A model generated the notes under the pieces. It saw only the letters and a program-made list of their open reading frames with translations. It did no database searches and was not told the origin of the DNA. Of a stretch of 16,780 nt of DNA, positions 7,950-14,727 are shown piece by piece. The DNA is from an uncultured Treponema sp. (lineage in GTDB: Bacteria > Spirochaetota > Spirochaetia > Treponematales > Treponemataceae). Both the position numbers and the translations under genes were made by a program. The DNA is taken from contig CALELJ010000294.1 in NCBI GenBank assembly GCA_937902445.1, positions 1-16,780 of the forward strand, given 5' to 3'. Each line of letters begins with the position of its first letter. The first letter of the stretch is position 1.

Positions 7950-7978
7950 ATAATCGCATAGCGGCCATTATTTTTCAA
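7950..7978 (-). promoter_or_regulatory. Candidate promoter of the barrel-transglutaminase pair
   Basis: On the minus strand TTGAAA (7973-7978) and GATTAT (7950-7955) are 17 bases apart. Transcription would begin about 15 bases before the start codon. The pair could also be read from the sigma gene, whose stop lies 79 bases upstream. Confidence 0.45.
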
Positions 7979-8006
7979 TTGAAAAAAACGTTTTATTGGA
8001 AAATAA

Positions 8007-8849
8007 TCAAACTGCTTCCTCATACAGTCCCTCAAAGTATTTCAGGCTGCCGCCGTCCCTAAATCTGCGGAATGCCTTTTTTTCCTTGTTTCTGATGCCT
8101 TCCCTGGTGATCCTGCATTTCCATCCGGAAGAAATTTCATCAAGGGATTTTTTCTCATTCCCAAAAAGACCATAATGCTTTACCAGCACCTCCCTTTCAT
8201 CCGGCGGAAGGGAATCAACGATCCTGCTGAACTTTTCCATGACATCATTTTCTATGGCTTCATCAGATGGATTTTTTGTCCTGTCATCCTCAATGCATTC
8301 ATAAAGGCTGAACTCCTCGGTTCCGTCGATCTGGGCATCAAGGGAAAGAAAAGACCTGCTAGATGCAAGAAGGGATTTCACAAGGGCCTCATTCGTTCCA
8401 AGGGTCCTTGCGATGATTCCGCATTTCTCATCGGTACCCATGGAAGAATCCAGTTCCTTTTCCATACGGACTACCTTTGACAGCAGCAGTTCGGAATTAT
8501 GGGGAATGTGAATCATGCGGCTTGAGCTGAGTTCCGCCTTCATCTCGGCATAGATCCAGTAGGCCGCAAAAGTAATGAATCTGACATCCTTTGAAAGGTC
8601 AAATCTATCCACTGCCTTCACAAGCCCCATGTTTCCGGCACAAACAAGATCCTCAATGTCAGCGCCTTTTCCAGCCAGCTTCTTTGCCTGGTTCACGACA
8701 AAACGAAGGTTGGACGAAACCAGCCTGTCACGGGCCTTCAGATTTCCGCCCTGGGCCTTCATGATGAGCTGTCTTTCCGTCGACGCATCGAGGAATTCGA
8801 ATTTCTCAAGGGATTTAAGATAATTGGCAAATGGATTGTATTCTTTCAT
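8007..8849 (-). CDS. Sigma-70 family RNA polymerase sigma factor (alternative)
   Basis: 280 residues, far shorter than a primary RpoD, with no region 1.1. It opens with a region 1.2-like NPFANYLKSLEK (5-16). Region 2 runs about 35-118, with ARDRLVSSNLRFVVNQAKKL, IEDLVCAGNMGLVKAVDRFD and VRFITFAAYWIYAEMKAELS. Region 3 is about 120-170 and region 4 about 205-265, with SLPPDEREVLVKHYGL and TREGIRNKEKKAFRRF. The core-binding part is well kept. The promoter-reading parts differ from housekeeping factors: YWIYAEM instead of WWIRQAI in 2.4, and a longer turn in the region 4.2 helix-turn-helix. It should therefore direct polymerase to a non-standard promoter. A strong GGAGG lies 7 bases before the start. 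It is divergent from a WYL regulator and upstream of two envelope genes on the same strand, which may be its targets. I cannot assign it to RpoS, RpoH or another named class. Confidence 0.9.
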   Translation of the reverse strand: MKEYNPFANYLKSLEKFEFLDASTERQLIMKAQGGNLKARDRLVSSNLRFVVNQAKKLAGKGADIEDLVCAGNMGLVKAVDRFDLSKDVRFITFAAYWIYAEMKAELSSSRMIHIPHNSELLLSKVVRMEKELDSSMGTDEKCGIIARTLGTNEALVKSLLASSRSFLSLDAQIDGTEEFSLYECIEDDRTKNPSDEAIENDVMEKFSRIVDSLPPDEREVLVKHYGLFGNEKKSLDEISSGWKCRITREGIRNKEKKAFRRFRDGGSLKYFEGLYEEAV

Positions 8850-8904
8850 ATTTTCCTCCAGACAGTTGCTTTTTCCGTTTTCTGGTACTACTATAAAGCA
8901 TAGG

Positions 8905-8928
8905 CTCTATCATTTTGTGACAGAGTCA
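8905..8928. promoter_or_regulatory. Possible operator between the sigma factor and WYL genes
   Basis: The 100-base divergent gap holds TGAC-AGA-GTCA (8918-8928) overlapping a wider CTCT (8905-8908) / AGAG (8922-8925) inverted pair. WYL regulators often bind next to their own gene, so this is a candidate site. The arms are short, so chance is possible. Confidence 0.25.
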
Positions 8929-8949
8929 TCTTTTTTTCAGGAAATTCAT

Positions 8950-9951
8950 ATGACCAGACACGACAGAACATGGAAACTCAGGAAAATCGTAGAATACATC
9001 CGCACCATGGACCATCCCAACGCCACACAGATTGCCGACAGGCTTCGCACGGAAGAACAGGTGAAAATCAGCAACATAACCGTCTACAGGCTGATACGTC
9101 ATCTCAACGAAAACGAGGGAGCCGACATCAGGGCCGACATGACCAGGGTTGGCAGCGGATACTACCTTGCCGACAGGAATTTCTGGTCCGACAAGCTGAA
9201 CCTCAATTCCGGGGAACTCATAGGGCTTGGACTTCTGCAGAGCCTCATGAAGGTTTATAAAAACACTCCCATAGAAAAGGATCTGGGTTCGATTTTCGAC
9301 AAGCTGCAGAAATTCCTTCCCGACGGAACCCGCTACGACAAGTCAAGAATCGCCAAATATATCCGGGTAATCAACGATCCCATGGCACTCATCGACACGA
9401 CCATCTTTACGGCTGTGATAGAAAGCGTACAGGAACACAGGACCATCACCTTCAACTACCACAAGAACGGAGCCTCCCAGTTCCAGCCATATACCATCAA
9501 CCCCTACAGGATACTGTTCCGCCAGAACGGAGACTGGTACATCCTGGGCTGCAAGGCAAATGACAGGACGGCCATAAGAACCTTCGCCTTTTCCAGAATG
9601 ACCGACATCGAGATGACCGGGGAACGCTTTACAATTCCAGATGATTTCCGCCTTGAAAGCCACATCGACCCGGAAATGGGTGTCTGGCACAGCGATTCCT
9701 TCTACAGGGTCAAAATGGTCTTTGACAGACAGCTTGCCCAGCATGCCCTGGAGCGGAAATGGCATCATACCCAGCATGTTACCAAGAATTCCGACGGAAC
9801 GGTCCAGGTTGAGCTGACCACATCCCAGCTTAACGACATAACCAGGATTGTCCTTGGCTACGGAAGCCTTGTTAAGGTCCTTGAGCCACCGGAACTTGTG
9901 GAAAACATAAGGGCAGAAATAGTAAAAATGGCCGCTTCCTACGGCTGCTGA
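8950..9951 (+). CDS. WYL-domain transcriptional regulator (YafY-like)
   Basis: 333 residues from the ATG at 8950, chosen because AGGA lies 8 bases upstream; the frame is open further upstream but that part is not convincing protein. The N-terminus (about 1-78) is a winged helix DNA-binding domain with ATQIADRLRTEEQVKISNIT and a wing ending GSGYYLADRNFW. The WYL domain covers about 148-232, with TITFNYHKNG, the INPYRILFRQ segment and DWYILGC (195-201), where the family motif reads WYI. A WCX-like C-terminal domain covers about 248-333. These proteins sense small ligands or nucleic acids and act as repressors or activators; the ligand is unknown here. The gene stands alone with its own terminator and is divergent from the sigma factor, which it may control. 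Confidence 0.92.
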   Translation: MTRHDRTWKLRKIVEYIRTMDHPNATQIADRLRTEEQVKISNITVYRLIRHLNENEGADIRADMTRVGSGYYLADRNFWSDKLNLNSGELIGLGLLQSLMKVYKNTPIEKDLGSIFDKLQKFLPDGTRYDKSRIAKYIRVINDPMALIDTTIFTAVIESVQEHRTITFNYHKNGASQFQPYTINPYRILFRQNGDWYILGCKANDRTAIRTFAFSRMTDIEMTGERFTIPDDFRLESHIDPEMGVWHSDSFYRVKMVFDRQLAQHALERKWHHTQHVTKNSDGTVQVELTTSQLNDITRIVLGYGSLVKVLEPPELVENIRAEIVKMAASYGC

Positions 9952-9968
9952 GACAGTTTCCCTGAATT

Positions 9969-10002
9969 CCCCCTTAGGCGATGGCTTTGGGGGTATTTTT
10001 TT
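9969..10002 (+). terminator. Terminator of the WYL regulator gene
   Basis: CCCCC (9969-9973) pairs with GGGGG (9989-9993), with a further AG/CT pairing inside, and a T-rich run follows at 9994-10002. It lies 18 bases after the stop codon. Confidence 0.75.
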
Positions 10003-10192
10003 ATGATAAAATTACTACAAAATTAAGTTTTTTTGCGATTTTTTATAATTTTTTTCGTTTTTGTATCCATATTTTCCGCTTCTCCCCCTTAAAATAAGGG
10101 CCAAATTTTTTTTTCAAAATCTGTCACCAAAAAACCTTGTTATCCGTTGAAAAACAAGGATTTCCACCTTCCATGGAACTAACGCTCATTTG
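10003..10192. other. AT-rich gap without a gene, with two hairpins
   Basis: I see no coding frame here. CCCTTA (10086-10091) and TAAGGG (10095-10100) form a perfect short hairpin, followed after five bases by nine T residues (10106-10114), possibly a second terminator. CCTTGTT (10135-10141) and AACAAGG (10153-10159) form a 7-base inverted repeat with an 11-base loop, about 34 bases upstream of the nrdD -35 box, so it may be a regulator site. Confidence 0.5.
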
Positions 10193-10221
10193 TTGACTTG
10201 TGCCACTACTGCTAGTATACT
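10193..10221 (+). promoter_or_regulatory. Promoter of nrdD
   Basis: TTGACT (10193-10198) and TATACT (10216-10221) are separated by 17 bases. Transcription would start near 10228, about 90 bases before the nrdD start. The first NrdR-like box occupies most of the spacer and overlaps the -10 element. Confidence 0.8.
10203..10218. promoter_or_regulatory. NrdR-box-like site 1
   Basis: CCACTACTGCTAGTAT keeps both half-sites (CACTA and TAGT) of the NrdR consensus ACACTATATATAGTGT and matches it at 10 of 16 positions by eye. It sits between the -35 and -10 of the nrdD promoter. The second box starts 32 bases later, close to three helical turns, the usual spacing for NrdR pairs. Confidence 0.65.
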
Positions 10222-10234
10222 GTTGAAACTAAAA

Positions 10235-10250
10235 ACACTAGATATGGTGA
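10235..10250. promoter_or_regulatory. NrdR-box-like site 2
   Basis: ACACTAGATATGGTGA matches the NrdR consensus at 13 of 16 positions by eye. It lies just past the predicted start of transcription. Together with site 1 it forms the paired arrangement through which the ATP/dATP-sensing repressor NrdR controls ribonucleotide reductase genes. No nrdR gene is in this window. Confidence 0.75.
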
Positions 10251-10257
10251 ATTTGGC

Positions 10258-10317
10258 ATGAAAAAAGTAGAATTTGTCGCATTTACTGACATGCGTTGCA
10301 AATTCAAGAGGGGATAA
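10258..10317 (+). CDS. Possible 19-residue leader peptide ahead of nrdD
   Basis: ATG at 10258 opens a frame of 19 sense codons (MKKVEFVAFTDMRCKFKRG) ending with TAA at 10315-10317, two bases before the nrdD ATG. A GGTGA lies upstream of its start at suitable distance. Its last codons contain the GAGGGG ribosome site of nrdD, so translating it would affect nrdD initiation. It does not resemble a known peptide and could be chance. Confidence 0.3.
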   Translation: MKKVEFVAFTDMRCKFKRG

Positions 10318-10319
10318 GT

Positions 10320-12482
10320 ATGAAAATCATCAAACGAAGCGGAGCGGAAGTCGTTTATGACCGCAACAAGATTGCGTGTGCCATCAAAAAGGCAAATGAG
10401 CAGGTAATCGAAGCCAAGCGCCTTACAGATGCACAGATCGAATCCATCGTTGATGATATTGAAATTGAATGCCATAGTTCCGGCCATGCCCTTAACGTTG
10501 AAGACATCCAGGATCTCGTTGAAAACGGAATCATGCAGAACGATGCCTTTGACGTCGCAAAGCTTTACATCACATACCGTTACCGCCATCAGCTCATGAG
10601 AAAGGAAAACACAACTGACCAGCAGATCATGAGCCTTCTTGAGGAAAACAACGAGGAAGTAAAGCAGGAAAATTCCAACAAGAACCCTACAGTTGTTTCC
10701 GTTCAGCGCGACTACATGGCAGGTGAAGTATCAAAGGACATCACACGCCGTTTCCTTCTGGATCCGGATATTTCCAAGGCACACGACGAGGGCATCATCC
10801 ACTTCCATGACGCAGACTATTTTGCACAGCACATGCACAACTGCGACCTCGTAAACCTTGAGGACATGCTCCAGAACGGAACTGTAATCAGCGGAACAAA
10901 AATCGACCGCCCTCACTCATTCAGCACTGCATGTAACATCGCAACACAGATCATCGCACAGGTGGCATCATGCCAGTACGGCGGACAGAGCATCACTTTG
11001 GCACACCTTGCTCCATTCGTAGACGTAAGCCGCAAGAAGATCACCCAGGAAACAACGGAGATGATCCAGAAAACCGGCCTTAACGTTACTACGGAGCAGT
11101 TCAACTACATGGTTGACCAGCGCGTAAAGGATGAGATCAAGCGCGGTGTACAGACAATCCAGTATCAGGTAATCACATTGATGACAACAAACGGACAGGC
11201 TCCATTTGTTACCGTCTTCATGTACCTCAACGAAGCAAAAAACGAGCAGGAGAAGGCAGACCTTGCCCTCATCATAGAAGAAGTTCTCAAACAGCGTTAT
11301 CAGGGAGTAAAAAATGAGAAGGGAGCCTGGATTACTCCGGCTTTCCCTAAGCTCATCTACGTTCTTGAAGAAGACAACGTTGACCAGGGAACTCCTTACT
11401 ACTACCTTACTGAGCTTGCCGCAAAATGTACTGCACGCCGCATGGTTCCTGACTACATTTCAGAAAAGAAGATGCTTGAACTCAAGGAAGGCAGCTGCTA
11501 CCCTTGCATGGGATGCCGCTCATTCCTTACAGTTTACCGCGATGAGACAGGCAAGCCTAAGTTCTACGGAAGATTCAACCAGGGTGTCGTAACACTCAAT
11601 CTCGTTGACGTTGCATGTTCTTCTGGCGGCGACAAGGCAAAATTCTGGGAAATCATGGACGAACGCCTTGAGCTTTGCCACAGAGCCCTGAGAATCCGCC
11701 ACAACCGCCTTTTGGGTACAAAGTCCGACGTTGCCCCTATTCTCTGGCAGAACGGTGCCCTTGCAAGACTTCAGAAAGGTGAAGTGATCGACAAGCTCCT
11801 TTACAACGGATATTCAACAATTTCCCTTGGCTATGCAGGACTTTGCGAATGCGTAAAGTTCATGACAGGCAAGAGCCATACAGACCCAGAGGCAAAACCA
11901 TTTGCCCTTGATGTAATGCACGCCCTCAACGATGCATGCAAAAAATGGAAGTCCGCAGAGCACATCGATTATTCCGTATACGGAACTCCACTTGAGAGCA
12001 CCACATACAAGTTTGCAAAGTGCCTCAAGCGCCGCTTTGGAAACATCGCCGGTGTCACAGACAAGAACTACATCACAAACAGCTACCATGTAAACGTTAC
12101 TGAAAAGATCGATGCCTTCACAAAGCTTACATTCGAAAGCCAGTTCCAGGAACTTTCTCCAGGAGGAGCCGTAAGCTACGTTGAGGTTCCAAACATGGAA
12201 AACAACCTTCCGGCTGTAATGACACTCCTCAAGCACATCTACAACAACATCATGTACGCAGAGCTCAACACAAAGAGCGACTTCTGCCAGAAGTGCGGTT
12301 ACACTGGTGAAATCAAGATTGAAAAGGACGGAGACAACAAGCTTGTATGGAAATGTCCTAACTGCGGAAACACTGACCAGTCGACAATGAACGTTGCACG
12401 CAGAACATGCGGATACATCGGAACACAGTACTGGAACCAGGGACGCACCCAGGAAATCCAGGAACGAGTTCTTCACCTGTAG
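10320..12482 (+). CDS. nrdD: Anaerobic ribonucleoside-triphosphate reductase (class III)
   Basis: 720-residue cytoplasmic enzyme that reduces ribonucleoside triphosphates to deoxy forms by radical chemistry in the absence of oxygen. The start at 10320 has GAGGGG 6 bases upstream. The N-terminus (about 1-95, MKIIKRSGAEVVYDRNKI onward) is an ATP-cone for allosteric control. The catalytic barrel contains VASCQYGGQS (C218) and GSCYPCMGCRSF (C393, C396, C399), candidates for the active-site cysteines. The C-terminal zinc site is C656/C659 and C679/C682. The glycyl radical loop RRTCGYIGT has the radical glycine at 698. It works with the activase NrdG, encoded about 1.7 kb downstream beyond an unrelated glycosidase gene. 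A paired NrdR site overlaps its promoter and a strong terminator follows. Codon use is biased as in pfp, fitting high expression. Confidence 0.97.
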   Translation: MKIIKRSGAEVVYDRNKIACAIKKANEQVIEAKRLTDAQIESIVDDIEIECHSSGHALNVEDIQDLVENGIMQNDAFDVAKLYITYRYRHQLMRKENTTDQQIMSLLEENNEEVKQENSNKNPTVVSVQRDYMAGEVSKDITRRFLLDPDISKAHDEGIIHFHDADYFAQHMHNCDLVNLEDMLQNGTVISGTKIDRPHSFSTACNIATQIIAQVASCQYGGQSITLAHLAPFVDVSRKKITQETTEMIQKTGLNVTTEQFNYMVDQRVKDEIKRGVQTIQYQVITLMTTNGQAPFVTVFMYLNEAKNEQEKADLALIIEEVLKQRYQGVKNEKGAWITPAFPKLIYVLEEDNVDQGTPYYYLTELAAKCTARRMVPDYISEKKMLELKEGSCYPCMGCRSFLTVYRDETGKPKFYGRFNQGVVTLNLVDVACSSGGDKAKFWEIMDERLELCHRALRIRHNRLLGTKSDVAPILWQNGALARLQKGEVIDKLLYNGYSTISLGYAGLCECVKFMTGKSHTDPEAKPFALDVMHALNDACKKWKSAEHIDYSVYGTPLESTTYKFAKCLKRRFGNIAGVTDKNYITNSYHVNVTEKIDAFTKLTFESQFQELSPGGAVSYVEVPNMENNLPAVMTLLKHIYNNIMYAELNTKSDFCQKCGYTGEIKIEKDGDNKLVWKCPNCGNTDQSTMNVARRTCGYIGTQYWNQGRTQEIQERVLHL

Positions 12483-12502
12483 ATCACGGTCATCAGGTAC
12501 AG

Positions 12503-12529
12503 CCCCGGCAGACACATGCCGGGGTTTTT
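12503..12529 (+). terminator. Terminator of nrdD
   Basis: CCCCGGCA (12503-12510) and TGCCGGGG (12517-12524) form a perfect 8-base stem with a 6-base loop, followed by TTTTT. Confidence 0.95.
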
Positions 12530-12544
12530 ATTTGCATTTTTTCC

Positions 12545-12572
12545 TTCACTTTTTCCCAACCTGATATATAAT
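12545..12572 (+). promoter_or_regulatory. Candidate promoter of the arabinofuranosidase gene
   Basis: TTCACT (12545-12550) and TATAAT (12567-12572) are 16 bases apart. The -10 is consensus and the -35 is weak. It lies between the nrdD terminator and the ATG at 12612. Confidence 0.6.
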
Positions 12573-12611
12573 TAAATCCGCTAAAATCCAGCATTTCAGG
12601 GAAAGGAAAAC

Positions 12612-14102
12612 ATGAAAAGCAAAATCACAGTAGTAAAGGAATTTAAAATCGGTCAGGTGGACGACAACCTCTTCAGTTCTTTCATCGAACAGCTTGGCCG
12701 TGCAGTATATACCGGAATATACGAGCCTGGGCACGCAACTGCCGATGAACAGGGGTTCCGCCGTGATGTAATCGATCTTGTGAAGGACCTTAAGGTTGCC
12801 CTTGTTCGCTATCCGGGCGGAAATTTTTTAAGCGGATATGACTGGAAAGACGGAATCGGTCCACGGGACAAACGTCCGGTACGCCTTGACCGTGCATGGC
12901 ACACAATCGAACCAAATGAAGTGGGCATCGATGAATTCGTAGACTGGGCAAAAAAATCCGGCACGGGAGTAATGGCTGCCGTAAACATGGGAACAGGAAC
13001 TCCCCAGGACGCCGGCGACATGGTTGAATACTGCAACTATCCATCTGGAACCTACTGGAGCGACCTTAGAATCGCCAATGGCCACAAAGATCCCCACAAC
13101 ATAAAGTACTGGTGCGTCGGAAACGAGATGGACGGCCCATGGCAGATCTGCCACCTGGAAGCCGCAGACTACGGAAAAAAAGCCCTTGAGACCATGAAGA
13201 TCATGAAATGGACCGACGACAGCATAAAGACCATCGTATGCGGAAGTGCCACAACCGACATTCCAACGTACCCGGAATGGGACAGGATCGTCCTTGAACA
13301 CACCTATGACTACGCCGACTATATTTCAATCCACAGATATTATGAAAACTTTGGAAATGACGACGACTTCCTTGCAAGTTTCTACGACATGGACAGATTC
13401 ATAAAGACTTCCTGTGCAACCTGTGACTATGTAAAGGCATACAAAAGAAGCAGCAAGACCATGATGCTTTCCTTTGACGAATGGAACATCTGGTACCAGC
13501 AGAACCAGAAGCCACATCCATGGGAAAAAGCACCACGCCTTCTTGAAGACCATTACAGCCTTCTTGATGCCCTTGCCTTTGGTGGACTTGCCATCACCTT
13601 GCTCAACCACAGCGACCGTGTAAAAGCCGCCTGCCTCGCGCAGCTTGTAAATGTAATCGCCCCAATCTTCACTGAACCAGGAAAAGGCGCCTACCGCCAG
13701 TCCATTTACTGGCCTTTCCGCGACATAAGCCTTTATGGCCGTGGAACAGCACTGCAGCCTGTGGTAGTTACGGAAAACAAGGTGACAGACAAATATGGCG
13801 AAGTTCCGGCTGTAATCTTTGCTTCCACATACAACGAGGAAACAAAGGAAATCACGGTTTTTGCCCTCAACACAAGCAAGACGGAAATTTCAGAAACGGA
13901 AATCGACCTCCGCTCATTTGCAAAGACCAGAATGACCATGCGTACTGAACTTTGCGGAAGCGATCTTGCCGCTACCAACACCCTTGAAAATCCTGATGCT
14001 GTCCGCCCGCAGAACGCCCAGCTTCTTGATTCTTCAGACGGAACATACACAGTGCCGTTGAAAGCCGCCAGCTGGAATGTAATCAGGTTTACTGCCGAAT
14101 AA
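12612..14102 (+). CDS. Alpha-L-arabinofuranosidase, glycoside hydrolase family 51
   Basis: 496 residues, the usual length for a compact GH51 enzyme, with AAGGA upstream of the start. It removes terminal arabinofuranosyl groups from arabinan or arabinoxylan fragments. VRYPGGNFLSGYDWKDGIGP (65-84) is the family substrate-site segment. The acid/base glutamate is E172 in GNEMDGPWQ and the nucleophile is E290 in SFDEWNIWY, with a spacing typical of the family. The (beta/alpha)8 barrel is followed by a beta-sandwich C-terminal domain (about 385-496). There is no signal peptide, so it acts in the cytoplasm on imported oligosaccharides. No transporter or sugar regulator lies beside it; it has its own promoter and sits between nrdD and nrdG, which appears accidental. 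Its only clear terminator is the hairpin that overlaps the nrdG start. Confidence 0.95.
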   Translation: MKSKITVVKEFKIGQVDDNLFSSFIEQLGRAVYTGIYEPGHATADEQGFRRDVIDLVKDLKVALVRYPGGNFLSGYDWKDGIGPRDKRPVRLDRAWHTIEPNEVGIDEFVDWAKKSGTGVMAAVNMGTGTPQDAGDMVEYCNYPSGTYWSDLRIANGHKDPHNIKYWCVGNEMDGPWQICHLEAADYGKKALETMKIMKWTDDSIKTIVCGSATTDIPTYPEWDRIVLEHTYDYADYISIHRYYENFGNDDDFLASFYDMDRFIKTSCATCDYVKAYKRSSKTMMLSFDEWNIWYQQNQKPHPWEKAPRLLEDHYSLLDALAFGGLAITLLNHSDRVKAACLAQLVNVIAPIFTEPGKGAYRQSIYWPFRDISLYGRGTALQPVVVTENKVTDKYGEVPAVIFASTYNEETKEITVFALNTSKTEISETEIDLRSFAKTRMTMRTELCGSDLAATNTLENPDAVRPQNAQLLDSSDGTYTVPLKAASWNVIRFTAE

Positions 14103-14111
14103 AGAATCCAC

Positions 14112-14140
14112 TTCAAAAAAAAAGGCAAACTCATTATAAT
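14112..14140 (+). promoter_or_regulatory. Candidate promoter of nrdG
   Basis: TTCAAA (14112-14117) and TATAAT (14135-14140) are separated by 17 bases. The expected start, about 14147, falls within the left arm of the hairpin at 14144-14169. Confidence 0.6.
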
Positions 14141-14143
14141 TAC

Positions 14144-14176
14144 GCCACTTCAGAAAAATTCTGGGTGGCTTTTTTT
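14144..14176 (+). terminator. Terminator-like hairpin that also holds the nrdG ribosome site
   Basis: GCCAC (14144-14148) pairs with GTGGC (14165-14169) and CAGAA (14151-14155) pairs with TTCTG (14159-14163), with a small internal loop and an AAA loop. Seven T residues (14170-14176) run straight into the ATG at 14177. The right arm contains GGGTGG, the best ribosome site for nrdG. It can therefore end transcripts from the arabinofuranosidase gene and mask nrdG translation on read-through RNA. Confidence 0.7.
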
Positions 14177-14680
14177 ATGAACTACGGTGAACTTAAAAAA
14201 ATCGACATTGCCAACGGAGAAGGTGTCCGTGTTACTCTTTTTGTTTCCGGCTGCAGGGTACACTGTCCCGGATGCTTCAACACATGCACCTGGAATTTCG
14301 ATTATGGAAAGCCCTTCACCGAAGAAACGGAAAAGGAAGTAATGGAAGCCATCGCACAGCCATTCATCAGCGGACTTACAATCCTTGGCGGAGAGCCCTT
14401 TGAGCCTGAAAACCAGGAATTCCTTGCTCCCTTTCTGGAAAGAGTGAGGGCAAAATTCCCTGAAAAAACCATCTGGTGCTACAGCGGATATCTGTACGAC
14501 AAGGACCTTCAGCCTTCAGACGGGAAAAAACATACGGAATACACCGACCGCATGCTTGAGTGCATAGACACCCTCGTGGACGGCCCTTTCATCCTCGCCG
14601 AACGTGACATAAGCCTCCAGTTCCGTGGATCAAGGAACCAGCGCATCCTCAACCTGAAAGCCATGCGGTCCTCCAACTGA
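14177..14680 (+). CDS. nrdG: Anaerobic ribonucleotide reductase activating protein
   Basis: 167-residue radical SAM enzyme that places the glycyl radical on NrdD. The [4Fe-4S] motif is CRVHCPGC with cysteines 26, 30 and 33 (CX3CX2C), preceded by IANGEGVRVTLFVSGC. ILGGEPFEPENQEFLAPF is the glycine-rich SAM-binding segment, and length and order match the family. I use the ATG at 14177, with GGGTGG upstream; a GTG at 14165 is in frame but falls inside the hairpin arm and lacks a ribosome site. It has its own promoter rather than being co-transcribed with nrdD, from which it is separated by the GH51 gene. No NrdR-like box is visible upstream. Confidence 0.95.
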   Translation: MNYGELKKIDIANGEGVRVTLFVSGCRVHCPGCFNTCTWNFDYGKPFTEETEKEVMEAIAQPFISGLTILGGEPFEPENQEFLAPFLERVRAKFPEKTIWCYSGYLYDKDLQPSDGKKHTEYTDRMLECIDTLVDGPFILAERDISLQFRGSRNQRILNLKAMRSSN

Positions 14681-14727
14681 TAAACAGCAGAACAATCGAA
14701 AATCTAAGGGAATGGAGGAAGGAACAC

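Noticed and set aside
8824..8949. N-terminal extension of the WYL regulator to 8824
   Set aside because: The added residues do not look like part of the family, overlap the divergent sigma gene start and lack a ribosome site. The ATG at 8950 has AGGA upstream.
11814..12515. 233-codon open frame on the minus strand opposite nrdD
   Set aside because: It is antisense to the well-supported C-terminal part of nrdD, has cysteine- and valine-rich low-quality sequence and no recognisable domain. The openness follows from nrdD codon bias.
12828..13301. 157-codon minus-strand frame inside the GH51 gene
   Set aside because: It is a shadow of the GH51 reading frame, with no ribosome site or domain.
12612..14102. 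Secreted arabinofuranosidase
   Set aside because: The N-terminus is hydrophilic (MKSKITVVKEFKIG) and starts directly with the enzyme fold, so there is no signal peptide.
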